64,000 bases of DNA from Lingula anatina (GCF_001039355.2 NW_019775724.1:786756-850755), one strand, 5' to 3'; counted from the stretch's first letter, positions 1 to 13,038 are shown. The notes: a model not told the origin generated them from the letters alone. Program-made: numbers and translations.

Positions 1-1604
1 AACGTTTGCCGTGGTCTTAAGAGCCGGCTTTCGAGAAAATCAGCAAAGAAGAAAGCTCGACAAATAAGTACTTGATGCTTTTGTTACGAGAATGTTTTGA
101 CACTATTAAAAATGCTTATAGTGTGGCATGGATGGTTTTTTAGATTGGAATGTAAGAACAGGGAATTGTTTGTAATAGATAATATTTGATGTTCTTTTAA
201 CTAGTGAACTGGAATACGAACACCTACTCGATAAAAAAGTAACGACATCTAACTCACGAATCATTAATCTCCCCATTCTTGCACTTGAATTCGGTGCCTG
301 ATATGAATTCTAATCAAATAAATGCAGTAAGCTTTTGGTGTCTGAGCAGGCATTTAAAACGACCTGTATTTTTAAAAGGAAATATAGATCGATATCAGGT
401 ACCTTAATTTGAGTTTTATCATTTTTCACGGTCTGCATTAGGAAAGATACGGGTAAGTAGCTTTGGTTATACTTATAAAACAAAGACATTGGGGCATTTT
501 AGACGCATATGCCGGATATGCCTTCAAAACATTGAGTGAGATATTCAATACTAGTGTGCTCCTTGTCAAGTCACATAGGTTCAGTTGGTATCTTGTTACA
601 TGTAAGTGTTAAGTGGGAATAGCTGTTTGGAATGTTCTCAGGTATCTATTCAGATTTTAATGTGAATTAAAACGTCTTGCAATATATCACTGGTCGCAGT
701 TCCTTGATTAACGGTTCCCGAATATCCAGACCAAGTTGGACCACTAATTGTTACGTAAAGATACATCATCACATTTGAAGAAAATGTCTAGATAAGAATT
801 CAGTCCTATAGAAGTCCAATTTTCTTTTCAGATAGCAATATCTCAATATCCAGCTTAAGTTGCTGTATTTTCTATTATTGAAATATATTCAACTACACTT
901 AAAGAAAGTCCGCAAAAGTCTTTAAAAAATATCAGTCTACGTTTAAAGAACAATTACGTTTTTTTGCATACCGATAAAACCAAAACCCTCGCCAAAGTGA
1001 ACATTATAAGCAAAACGAATAAACAATGAATGCGTGAAACGGCTCACTTGATTTCAAGTTGTGTATTATAAGTTAGCATAGCGGTCCGCAAACACCCAAT
1101 TCTTTAAGAAGTTAAAATGCGTTAAATGTATTCTGTCGAGCCAATCAAGTCCTTAATACTGCTCCTTGCATCAAAATTCCATTTTAGCTTATATTGACCA
1201 ACTTCCCAGCTCGAGATAAACACCAAGCAAGTCACATATATAGATTCATCTGTATATGGTTTTCTCCGTGATTCATTTGTCCATATTCAGGTAGTTCTGC
1301 ATAATTTTATGCGAATCGTTCGTCTTCTGTGCATGGGTGTCTTAAAGGAAAAAAGGTTTGGTCTTAAAATATGTGTATAGTGCATGTTGGTTTTATCGAG
1401 AAGATATACGTTATGTGAGGAATATTCTGAATCCTATTGGACCCTGTACAATGGGAGTTTAAGGGGTACATCACATTGTGTGATAGCCCGGTATATACAG
1501 AACAAATGATCATGAATTCCCAGGCTGTGAAACAATACAACCACAGAAAAAGAACAGTTGAATTCTAATTTGATTAAATTATTACCCTGTAACTATGCAC
1601 TTAC
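1..1604. other. Non-coding stretch at left edge (intron of the vWD gene)
   Basis: I see no exon, RNA gene or repeat array that I can support here. The stretch is AT-rich with stops in all frames. It follows, in the minus-strand direction, the splice donor at 1604 of the vWD-domain gene, so it is most simply the next intron of that gene. The donor leaves phase 2, so at least one more coding exon must lie to the left of the window. Confidence 0.5.
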
Positions 1605-4600
1605 CCAGTTTTCAGATTGACAGGGTCGTCCTTCACAAGCCAGCTATCAGCAATCATCTGACTTCTGAAAATTTCTGGCCAAATATTTCTGACATCTCTA
1701 CCATCAGACAGTCTATAGTCGTCCATGGGATCTCCGTTGAAGTTCCCGCCGAGACCAGTCAGCTTTCCTCGGTACATCTTGGGCACTTCAATGTTAAGAT
1801 AATATCTCCCCTTGCCGTCAGGGCGCTGCACAGTAACTGTCAGGTTAACCAAGATACTGGTTTCAAGACGAAGCGCTGGTTCACTAAGGGCCCTTTTCGG
1901 ACCGCGAGGAAGGACGTTTTGTAAAACATCACGATGTACCTTGAAGGTTCCGTCTTGGAAGGAACCACTCTGGAGCTGACCGTCAACCTGGTCAAAATGT
2001 ATGAACCTTTTCATTAGAAATTTACAAAAAAATGAAAATTGATTAGGCTTTATTATTTTTACAAATCTGCAAAACAAATCTGCCTATCCTAAAATATTTG
2101 TCAAAAATTGTGGAGACATTTCTAAGACAACATGTCCGTTAAGACAGACAAACGGTCGCCGGTTATATCACAACTGCAACTTTCGTTTGCAAAATTAAAA
2201 ATAGTCACGATTATATAGTTATATCTTTCATTCATTAATGAGCCTGTCCCAGAAGAACACATCAGTGCAATGCGTTAATTTACTCACGAATATGTTCCCA
2301 CGGACATTCATCAGAAGAATGCGCTCCCCAATGGTCACTTCGACGTCATCCAGATAGCTGGCCAGGTCAGTGTGGATAGAGTTCTTTGCAGTGATAGTAA
2401 AGGGCGGTACGGATCCCTGTGAAAGCAAAAATGGAAATAATGGTGTTTATCATTTTACATTAAGGTTGTGTATGATAAAGTCACTGTATTTTCAATTCAA
2501 AGTATGGTCGAAGTCAGCAATGGCAGCAAAATAGTTTACATTTCAAAGATTACATTCACATTCGCATAATTTCTGCTTTTTGAAAATTCTCCTCACTTGT
2601 CCTGCAGCCTTTTGAGTGATATGAAACAAGTACGGTAAAATAGGTTTTCGTTGTTTCTTGTGTTAAGGTGGTAAAGGGGTACTCATTTCTAAAGAGACTG
2701 CACGTATTTTTACCTCTGTGACATGGTGCTACAATATTCCAAGAAGTGTTAACAAGGTCGTGGCGCCATGCATCACAGGTAGAAACATGTTTAATCACAT
2801 TAGAAGTGGTTTCCCGTTTTGCCAAGACAAAAATATAGTTCATTAATATTGGAATAACAGCCGGACCTCTTCAAGAATGAATATCTTGAATTTCGCACAT
2901 ATTCATTCACTAAGCACTTTTATCAAAGTCGAGTAATACCACATTAAAATTGTAGTCACTACCATGGGCAATTTTATTCATTTGTAGGAGATTGTTAACC
3001 TTCCACTTCACTGATATTTAAATAAGGTAATAGAAATACTAGCAGAAGGTAACAATCCACAAACGCTATTTTGTTGATGACAATGGCAATGATTTTAGTC
3101 TCATAAACAAAATCACACTGTTGAGAAAAAATGATAAATTACAGTTTGATATGTCTGCCTGCTGTAGAAATTATAATAGTTTATAATAGTCGAATTTTTA
3201 CCAAGTAACGTGGATCCGTTTCAGTCAGCACATAACGGCATGGTCCTTGGTAAGAAATTTTAGCGCCATCAAAGGTGACGAAGTGAGGGTCGCCATCTTG
3301 TGAGCTTCTACCATCGGCTGTGAAGTTCAGTAAATAGGGGTTATGTTTATTAAACACGTTTCCTTCATGTTAATGAATTATAGAATAGAATATACATGTA
3401 TATCAGACGGGTCCTAAGTATTTTTTTTACAATTTGAAAAGCGCCCATTATTTTTTCAATCAGATCCCACCATATACAATACCAGGGAATTGCAGGTGTA
3501 GCCTAAAAGTACTGGCATAATGACTTTCGTAGTATGGTTGAATGGCCCACCACAGAGATACTACGAAAGTCATTATGCCTGTACTTTTATGATGCACCTG
3601 CAATTCCCTGGTATTGTATATGATGGGATCTGATTGAAAAATATAGGCAAAAACCACACGTTCAAGACACGTTCGCTTTAATAATAACAGATTGTTAGGA
3701 GGCCAGCACAGTCGCTCTGGTAAAAACAGGCCGTACGATCAGCAAAATCGCTCTAGTCAGAAAAAAAAGCGTAAGGTAACAATACGATCAACACATTGGC
3801 TCTAATGAAAACAGAGGGCAAGGAAATTATACGATCAACGCAGGCGGTCTAGTAAAAATAAACCAGAAAGATAAAGAAATCTTACCATTGCTGCAACAGG
3901 CCTGAAAGGCTCTTCGGCACCAATCATCTTCAATAGACGCCATCTCCTCTTCACAGCTTGGGGATATGTCATTCGGTTCAAAGGTTCGGCCACGCTCACA
4001 ACAAGAGCAAGCGTCGATGAAAATTTCAGAACATGAGGATGTCAGCCCTCCTAGAGCTTGGGCTCGAACTTCGCAATCGCGATGCTCGTCAAAACCCAAC
4101 AGCCCTTTCAAAAAGCATTGTGTTGATTCGTCTGAAATGATACACTGTTTAACAAGCAAATGGTTCATAGGCATATCTTATAGTCGAGTTGTCAACAAAA
4201 GCAAATTACCAACCATTGCTGCAACAGATATATAGACGATATATTTAATTTTGACCAGGCAAGCAGGGCAGTATTAAACATGGAGAAAACAGACTAACTT
4301 AATTTTTTCTCTTTATATATGTTTGTATATATGGTTTTATGTTTCTTCGTTCCGTTTTTAAAACTGAAGCTGAAAAATCAAATCTAGGAAATAGGAATTT
4401 TTTTGTTTTCCAATTCAACATACAGGTAAAAATTATTTCATTTACATGTAAGTACCTACCCGGGTCTTCACAACAAGACTCGAAAGCCGTTCTACATCTG
4501 CTGTTCTCCGTAATACGAGCGACACGAACAGTACAAGTTTCCTCAGACCGTTGCTTCGCATACAAGCAACACTCACAGTAGGTTCCTGTAATTGAGTCGG

Positions 4601-6236
4601 TGTCCAAGCCGCAGTTTCCCGTCAGTGCCAGGTTGAGACCCGCGGTTCTAGAGGCCGCTTCCGTCGCTGTGAAAAATAAGCAAAATTCACAATTTTTACT
4701 GGACCTAATGAATGTGTTGGCAAAATAATTGAAACCAACAGATTCTTAGATAAAATAATCCATTTTTTTGCTCACGTCTCGAATGCTATAGCTAATTATG
4801 TTTTAAGAGAAAGAGGGGGAACTCGCCTTCATTATAACACACCATTTAAAACCGTACGATCCTCAGAGAAATATATGACTGCTAAACAAAGCATGATTTG
4901 ATTTTAATTTTTTCTTAAAAATACTGCTACTGAGTTAACATACAGGAATCCACTAGTAAATTTTCATCTGCTGTGCAACAAGCTAGGACGCTAGCTCTTG
5001 GACATCGAAGCTCGGAGTTCTCTGCCACGAGAGCTGCCTCAAAACAGTTGGTCGATTCCACGGCCTGTCCAGTTTCGCAGCATTCACAGCAAGACGTAAA
5101 GGTATTGTCAATAAGGCAATAGGAAATGGCGTCGGAAGTGACCCGATCTTCACAAGTAGACCCATCAACTATGAATCCCCTCTCACAACACATGATCTCT
5201 GAAATTAGATTTTACATTTTTTTAAAAGGACTTTAAAACGTACACAGCTGGCCAGACCTTTATGTAGTTAAAATTTAATTCTCCTGAAAATACGTACCAC
5301 CAAGGTTCTGTTCGAAATGAAGAAAGGGTTTCCGTTTGTCACCATGGCATACAGTATCCTTAAATCCTTGAAAGACCTGCAAACCCATTTCATCTTCTAA
5401 ATTTCTCACTGTTGGCGTCACTAGCGAACTTCATCAGTTTATAACACTATTACAAGAGTGACCCACAAACTAGAAACTTAAAACTAAAAAATGGGATGAC
5501 GAATATTTAGCCGATATGCAAATAGTTTTGTACGTGGTATAACTTGTTGACTAAGAACAGAGTGTCTGTATATATGTTTATATTCTGATATTGTTTGTAT
5601 ACAGTGTCTGTATATATGTTTATATTTTGATTGTTTTATGTTCTGACAAAGGAAAAATCAACATGATACCTGAATTTTGACAGCATGTTTCGTATTCGTC
5701 TGCACAGCTGTTATTCCCAAGCGCTTGTACACGGGTGTCACACGTCTGTATAAGCGGTTCTTGGCCCAGTTGGCAACAGGTGGCTTGAAACGAAGTATAA
5801 GAAATACCATGTTAGATCGCAAAATCTCCGCAATTATTTGATGATTTATCTATACATGTATACGTGTTAATTTTTATACATTGCTACCTTATTACGAAAT
5901 GGACAACAGAAGTTATATTATTTTAAAAAACATGATCTTTGACTTAGAATAAGTAAAAAGTAGCTCTTTATAAACTAGGACCTACATAACATAGATACAC
6001 ATGTACGTTGTTTAGATTTAAATACAATGCAGTAGATTTAATTTGTGTATGATTCATAGATCTGTTTCATTTTGCACTCTGTCTTATTTACAGTATTACA
6101 CATTTTGTTGACAAAAAAATAATAAAAAGCGAAAGAAATGAAATTGGACTTTACGAGCTGTTGTCAAATGATTATCGGCTACTGCAACATAAACAAGGAG
6201 GAGCAATGACCACATCTTCAGCGTGTTGTTTCTCAT
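1605..6236 (-). CDS. Secreted protein with five fibulin/anaphylatoxin-like modules and a vWF type D domain (5' part; 3' end outside window)
   Basis: Nine coding exons read in phase: 6155-6236, 5670-5783, 5298-5396, 4944-5198, 4460-4666, 3886-4176, 3202-3317, 2288-2416, 1605-1987. Exon 1 starts at the ATG at 6236 (MRNNTLKMW then LLLLVYVAVA) and encodes a signal peptide. Exon 2 (one module), exon 4 (two), exon 5 (one) and exon 6 (one) carry the anaphylatoxin/fibulin-like pattern CCxxG...C...C...(F/Y)xxCC, for example CCERGRTF ... CRRAFQACC. Exon 3 is a short acidic linker without that pattern. Exons 7-9 form a vWF D domain: GDPHFVTFDG, then GERILLMNVRGN, then GLGGNFNGDPMDDYRLSDG. Exons 2-6 are all phase 1 at both ends. 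The protein is therefore extracellular, probably matrix or secreted-fluid, with adhesive or multimerising D-domain chemistry. I cannot match it to a named family. The last visible exon ends in phase 2, so the C-terminus is missing. Confidence 0.85.
3452..3641. mobile_element. Foldback MITE with about 80-bp arms, flanked by TA
   Basis: Two arms (about 3452-3533 and 3558-3641) are near-perfect reverse complements around a spacer of about 25 bp. The outer ends read TTTTTTCAATCAGATCCC and, on the right, GGGATCTGATTGAAAAA, and each is flanked by TA. A TA target site plus long terminal inverted repeats fits a Tc1/mariner-type non-autonomous element. It sits in the 3318-3885 intron of the vWD gene, between the last CC module and the D domain. 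Spurious short reading frames here are products of the palindrome. Confidence 0.75.
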
Positions 6237-6260
6237 TTTAGCGCCGTGAATCCAAGAGTC
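6237..6260 (-). other. 5' UTR segment with splice acceptor of the vWD gene
   Basis: Directly upstream of the start codon at 6236, the minus strand carries a pyrimidine-rich tract ending TTCTAG, then GACTCTTGG leading into the ATG. This looks like a 3' splice site, so a non-coding first exon probably lies further upstream (higher coordinate). It was inferred from the sequence signal only. Confidence 0.5.
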
Positions 6261-9200
6261 CTAGAACAAAATGAACACGAACGTTTATATCCACCGGTTT
6301 AAATATTGTTTATTTCTCCTCATTAACCCAATCGAAAGGATGATTAAAAGACAAGCACAAATATAGTGCTCGAAATTTGGCCGATAGCGGCCGCTTTTAC
6401 TGACAGGTCCCTCTAGTAGAAAATGGTGTTAGTTAATTTATAGCATTAGATAATGTTTACTTAATTAAAATTACGTAATATTATATCATAAAAATAAATA
6501 TCAAAACAAATAGTGCATATATTTTCATTTGTGGGGTTGCAAAGAGGCCAACAATGGCAACCAGAAAGAGAGTGAAAAATTCAAACCAAAATAATGCAAT
6601 TGCAAGCCAAAATATATGTATGTTAATATGCGTGTATATATATACAAACAGAAGACAAAAAACAAAAATATTTTACATAATAAGGAATGAATTAAAGAAT
6701 GAAATGAAAAGTTTACTTCAACACTTAAATATATCTTGACAATGTATATGTCGACACTAGTCGTGCTTTAGGCCCCGGCCTACTCTCAAATCAGTACGAT
6801 TGCACATGCATGCAAAGTGTGTGCTCATAAGAGACCATTTGGGCCTGACATATACTGATCTTGTAAATCTGTGGATCATGTGGACCATGCGATAAATATC
6901 TAGACACCAGCGTAGAACAAAGAGCTTGTCTAAGTATCTCAATACACAGTTAACTTGTGCATCAACGCACTTTGACGCCTACCTTTCTGTTGCTTGTTAT
7001 TCTCACTGCACTTCGTCTGGCTGTTATGAAGTTTGTGTATTTGGAATCCGGTTCTGATCAGCTTACCTGTTGTCAATAGATGCACGATTCGTGATGGTGA
7101 TTGCTTATTTAAATAAATATGCACCGCCTTGGCACTTTTGCTATAGGGGGAACAGGGCGTCACCGAAACACGAATTTTCTTTCCTAATACACTGTATTTT
7201 CTTTCCTAAGTGCACACAAAACTAAGATGATGTATTCAATTTTATTTTCTCTGGATCGCTATTGTTCTTAAAAATATTAAGGGGGAATATGTTGAAATGA
7301 ACTCAACCGTACACGGCTATACTTCCTGCACTAATGCTGTACTAGTGAGCCCTTTTGATGATATGGACCATAGATGGCGCTGCTGGTACATTTTAGCACG
7401 CCCTCGTTGCAACCGACTAAAGTCTCATTCCATGCAGCATTATTTGCCTCTTTTTTGTAATAAGAAAGTATGCACTTTCATCCCAAAGTGAATTATTGTT
7501 GAAATAGTTGCAAATTCTAAATGATTCTGCAATATTTAATTGGTTCTGGCTATTGCTTTTCGGAAATGGACTTATCTTTTAAAAACACTCGTGAAGTGTG
7601 ATGTGTAGTGTGATTTCTTAGTAAATACCCGTTATAATCTTTAAATATAATAATACTCAGAGAACAATACAGATATAGAATGTCCTCTCTCCTTCTACAC
7701 CTACTCTTGATAGAATCTTTTATCGTCCGTTTGGAGTTGCTGTTTGCCTTAAACTTTCCGTTTTCAATATACCGTAAACATAAACAGAATGATTCAATAC
7801 AATTTTCTGACATTCCATTCTAGCTATATGATAACCGTTTCATACATGCCAAGTAAAGTCCGTTCTTTTATTTATTTATTACAATTTGAATTATTAACAA
7901 CGATTTTTACATAACTGAGGGATGGCGCCGTGGTCAGAGAATCAGTCCATGACCAGTAGGTCCGATGATAACTGCTGGTATATGTGTATATGTCTGTTTA
8001 TTATTTATGATTTAAATATCTGTTCTTTCGAGCCATGAATATTTCATGCTATATTTTATATAACTTTGAATTTTTATATAACTTCGTGTCTTACGTAACA
8101 AAACCCTGGTGGAGAAATACGCTTTTACTTGACTCTCGTCTACAGAAGAATTCTTGTATAAAAGGTTTTCATAACACCCACAGCAAGAGAGAGAGAGAGG
8201 GTTTGAGAGTAAGGAACGCACACACACATTTTGAATAGAAACACGGTGGAAAATTTAAATGCTTGACATTACAGACTTTTTTGGTTGACTTAAGTTTAGA
8301 ATTCGGAGCGCATTGCATTCGTCCACTCAATATTTTATTAATTACTTGCCCCCGTTCCAGCCAGCGTCACTTTATAATAGGGACGTGCGTGTCTCTTGCA
8401 GTGGAGAAAATGAAATGTTTGAACTCTTGGATTCACCCTTTTTAATACCTTTAAAATTATCTGAACAAACATGTACCGTATATGCACCGACTTCGACAGT
8501 TTTCACAAAGCGTTTACCTTTGTATTTACCTTTATATTTAGAAACAATGTTTACGCTTCGGAAGGGGAACAAATCCGTCGATTAATGCTCAACAGGAAAC
8601 TGGAGTCGTATTCTCTGTGATGCAGAGTTGAGCAGAATGAATGGTTACACGTGCATTTATACTTCACTGAAATTTAGAGGTCAAATATACCCCAAGAATG
8701 AATTATGCATTTTGCCTATAAGTACTAGTACATGTATGACCCAATGGCAAAACAGATAAAAACACCACTGGCTAAATATATCTAAAAACACTTTTAGCAA
8801 GGATGCATATTAGACCATTTTAAGACGGTTATCCAATATTTGAATGCTCTCTGATCGAAATACTACTCTATATACTCTTCCTGTGCATTATAATATATTG
8901 GTGATTATATTTATTTAAAAATGTGTACGTTGTTTATTAACGTTTTTTCTCTTGTAAGAACCATACTACGGTTATTGAAAAAACTATTTCTTAAATGTTA
9001 TATAGTTGATCATGATTCCCTGAGATAATGTCAAAAACAAGATAAGATGGGTGATTCACAATGTTTAAACTGATTAAATTTGAAAGATGCACAAACAGGC
9101 AAAGAGACTAAGAGCTCTACTACAGACGTTTTATTAATAAACCATAAACTATATACAGTTACCTTTTTTTTTAGATGCTCCATCTTTCATCTTTACTTAC

Positions 9201-9805
9201 CCCCCCCCCCCCACAAAAAAAAAAAAAAAAAAAGGAAAAAGAGGGGAAAAAAGAATTTAAACAATCATGTGTGCCACAAGGTTCCTCCCCAACTCCAACC
9301 CCCCTCCTAATCCGCCTATCTGGATCCTCCCCAGGAACTGAATGGAGAATCGGTCACCTTAGACTCTTCTTTGTACGGCTGCACTCTTATCTTATTCATC
9401 AAGTGATCAGAGCGGGGCATTAAGAGACGATTCATTTGCTTCACATGAAAATGAGAGATTCTGCGAAGTTTAAACAGTAGACTTTTAACTTTTAAAGGCA
9501 GTAAACGCTTTTTAATCAGCTTTTATCCAAGTGCAGTGACGCATTTTAATTTGATCTCAAAACCAAATTCTTAATTTATTAATTGTATTATTTTACTATT
9601 TATATTATCAAACTTGCTCCAGAAGGAAAATGATTGCCGATTTTTATAATTGGCTAAATAAACTCTTATCTTATCTTATCTTAACCGCCAGTTTTAAAAT
9701 CAGCGTCTTACACCCAAATATTCCGAACAGTCTTTATGTGACGTCACGCGCAATCGACCAAAGGGTTTACTTCCCAGTATGACGTAGTAAAGAACCTGCA
9801 AACAC
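6261..9805. other. Intergenic region between vWD gene start and DEG/ENaC gene A end
   Basis: No gene is supportable. The stretch is AT-rich with low-complexity patches: GA run near 8187, poly-C/poly-A near 9199-9240, TTATC repeats near 9664-9685. It should contain the promoter of the minus-strand vWD gene and the 3' UTR of gene A. A palindromic TGACGTCA (CRE-like) at about 9738-9745 lies close to the 3' end of gene A, but I assign it no function. Confidence 0.5.
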
Positions 9806-12800
9806 TTAAACTTTGAGTCCAAACAGTTTCCATAAACTCACGCCCAGAACAAAGTCCACTATTTCAGCAGCTGTCATCAAGGTGCTCCCCAGCACGAGAC
9901 CCAACGCTCCCCCGATATCTGCGAAGAGGGTCAGAGCGCTGTACGCCTCCTGTTGCACCACCTCCTCGACGCTGATGTCAGAATAGAAAATATTAAGAGC
10001 AATCAGGTTTTCCGCGTAAAACGATGCAGGTACGTTGTACTGCGCCACCATTGTGTTCATAAACAGTACTGATAATTTACTATGGGAGATAGAGGTTTCG
10101 TAATGAGTTCTTCTACAGGCCTCAGTGCAGCCGCAATTGCGTGCTTTGATTTCTGCGGTTGAATTCACGGCGTCACACTCCCTAAGATCCCTGGGGTTAC
10201 AGACACGAACATCACTGACGTCAGCAAAGTGATGCATTCGGCACCCACATTTCTCAATGGTGCGGTTAATGCTGTAAAACAAAATCAATGAAGAATTAAT
10301 CGAACTACAATTCCATGTTAAGGTCAATTTAACATCTCTTATCCCGTAAATGGAATAATTCACTCTGTAAAGTTGAGATGATAATGTATAAATTAAAGAG
10401 TCACAAAAACTAAGGAAAGGTGCGGTTAATGTTGCTGTTGTTGAGATTTGATAACCAAATGTGTCAGAAATAGTGACATGATCTTTAACATGATTTTAGC
10501 AACGTTATCATTCAATTTCATGTATAGATTTCTCTTCAGTATTTCCAACCCGTCGCATAAATAACAAGCATTGGTATTCTTACTTTTTTTATCATTGGTA
10601 TTATATCTAAAGTAACACAATGGGCGTTAGACCTTTACAATAGCTATAAGTGAAAATTTTAAAAATTATTACAAAAATAAAGACGTAAATCATAGTCTGC
10701 AATGTTTAAAGAGAAAAAGAGGCCGAGTTTATAGAAATGTTTTAATAATCTACTTACCCGCATTCAGCTTCACAATTAAGTTTGGTATATTTGGGAAAAT
10801 ATTTTAGTGATTTGTCTTGACACTGGCCATGTGGGGGAGGGAGGTTCGACACCTATATAATATAATATAATATAATATAATATAATATAATATAATATAA
10901 TATAATATAATATAATGTAGTTCTTCGTGAACTACGAGAAAAGAGACCCAGTGTAAGGAAATAAAACCGTGGCAAAGCTGTGTCTTATTTCCTCTCGCTG
11001 GCCCCTATTCTTTGTAGTTCATACATATACCTGTCAAGAATATACAGTCATTCGAGGGGGGAGGGACAACGTAAGTACTAATTCTGATGTGCATGGCATC
11101 CTTCTGTAGACTTAAACTCACACAGACTCCTAAAACCCATAAACACGACAGTATCAAGCTGACGTGCTTGCTATGTACGCCCCGTAACTCAGACCGTACC
11201 TCGTAGTGTGCGTGGGCCCAAGGAAAACGTACCTTAAATTGCTTCATGGCGACGTTGACACTTTCTCCAGGCGCTATCTGCAGTCCCAGACGAGACAGTT
11301 GCGGCACTTCGCCCCGGTCGTGAAGCAAAATCTGGTAATTGCAAAATATTTGAATTTATAAACAAATTAAACGTATTGGACTACTTGGCACAAAACACCA
11401 CTATACTGACAAACTGGAAAATATCCGCGGGGCAAATTTTTCTAGGAAGACGATAGAATAAAAATGCTTACGGGCACATATTCGTGAAGTAATGTTTCGA
11501 GCGAACATCAAAAGTGAACGGTTCCAAGGTAAATGTCAGAGAATCATTTTGGGAAAATGTACATGTGTACACGTGAGTTGCTCTTCGCGGGAGGACATGG
11601 GGTGAATAATTTTATGAAAACGTAAATGGACGAAGGTAGATCTTGTCATTCATGTGTTGTCATGGCAACTAGACTTACTGTGAATCCAGCAGTGACAGTG
11701 AAAGGAACGTATTGGTACTGATTTGCGAGAAGATACATCGTTAACCCATGGAGGATCCCTTCTCCGTCAACCATCTTCAATTCACCCTCTAAAAGTGATA
11801 AGAACAACACAAAATGGCAATTAATATTTTTTTCTTCAGGAAGAAGAGAACACTGTAAAATAAAATTTTTTAAGGTAAAAGGTAAGGTAAACTTTTAAGG
11901 TAAAACAAAGAAAAGGTATTAAAACACAGAAGAAATAAATAACAGTAACTAATTCCATTGCTACTTAAAATGAAAGCAAACCACTGATATCTCTTTTTCA
12001 AATTGATCAATAAAGCTGTCCCTGCTCTGCTATATGCACGCATCTTTATCAGAAATAATTTAAGTTTTGAAGTTAAAATGGTGATCAAATATCAACAACA
12101 AAGATGTTTATTTAGCGTTGAAATAACTGATTATATCAACACTAATTATAACGAAAAAACCTGAAGTTGTAAAACATTCTACTCTCTCGGACCTACCTCC
12201 GTTAAACTGGAGACAGGTCCCCATTTCAGTTTCGACCAGAGAAAGGTTAGATAAACACGGTTCGCTATTGAACGAACAATACTGAAAGGAAAACGAGGCT
12301 TCATGAGAGGTTAGGGGCCTAGTGCATGCAGTCGAGTAGTCCACCCCTTATCTCCAGAACATAAACCCAGAAATTATATTTCTTGCATACCATGAAAGGT
12401 CCTTAGTACATGTATTTGCCACTGTTTAAAACCAAGCGTGCATTTAATATAGTTTGTGTATTTCGTTTTCAAATAAACATTAAACTCACCGATGGCGCAA
12501 TGTCCACCATTGTGTATTGGTTATCAATGTAAAACGCTGTCCAGTTGTAGGCGTCCATGTCGTACCCAGTGAAATTGGGCGTCACCGCAAAGTCGAAGAA
12601 ACTTGCCAGGTTGTATTGACTGTTCTGAGAAAGTTTTGCAACGTTGAATCTGTTGTTATTGCAGATAGTCAGCGTGGGAAATGGAATAGTGTCGTTATAG
12701 TTAAACCTCACGTCCACTGAGGCTGGGTTCTCCAGGTAATAGGCAATCCGGTTCCAGAGATGGAAAACTAAGAATGCTGACCCTGTTAAAACAAAAGCTA

Positions 12801-13038
12801 ACCAAATGAGTCGTCGGACAGGCGAGTATTTGGTATTCACAATTTGCTTCATCCCAAGTATGCTAACGTTGTTGGCAAAATCAACCATCTCTTCTTTCAA
12901 AGTTGGGACTACTTCGTCTTTGTGCTTGTCCGGGCCATTGGTCCAGCCCTGTTCCTTTTGTGTATCTCCAATGCTTTGTTTGTTAAAGGCTGATTTCGTC
13001 TCCGGGTAATCGAGTGAGAAAGGGTGAACAACAGACAT
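9806..13038 (-). CDS. DEG/ENaC-family cation channel subunit, gene A (467 aa)
   Basis: Six coding exons join in frame: 12490-13038, 12197-12281, 11679-11788, 11233-11331, 10758-10852, 9806-10271 (stop). Product: trimeric amiloride-sensitive-type channel subunit in the plasma membrane with two membrane segments and a Cys-rich extracellular loop. Cytoplasmic N-terminus 1-76; TM1 about 77-98 (RRLIWLAFVLTGSAFLVFHL); post-TM1 PTLTICNNNRFN; palm strand LQIAPGESVNVAM; PPPHGQC and CEAEC...CGCR cysteines; pre-TM2 IFYSDISVEE; pore/TM2 from about 424 with ADIGGALGL. The usual N-terminal His-Gly is Leu61-Gly62. The selectivity filter triplet is Gly-Ser-Thr (441-443) instead of G/S-X-S. It is shorter than ASICs (about 510-530 aa). 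It lies head-to-head with gene B. The ligand cannot be predicted; the pore block is discussed under gene conversion. Confidence 0.9.
10854..10916. repeat. (TATAA)n microsatellite abutting exon 5 acceptor of gene A
   Basis: About 12 copies of the pentanucleotide. On the coding (minus) strand it reads (ATTAT)n and runs directly into the AG of the exon 5 acceptor, so it replaces the normal pyrimidine tract. The same repeat lies at the same intron position in genes B and C. Confidence 0.95.

Noticed and set aside
1595..1924. 109-codon open frame on plus strand
   Set aside because: Antisense shadow of the vWD exon 1605-1987, which shows clear D-domain motifs and splice signals.
8313..8585. Overlapping open frames on both strands in the vWD-gene A intergenic region
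   Set aside because: Short, no domain similarity, no supporting splice signals or paralog conservation.
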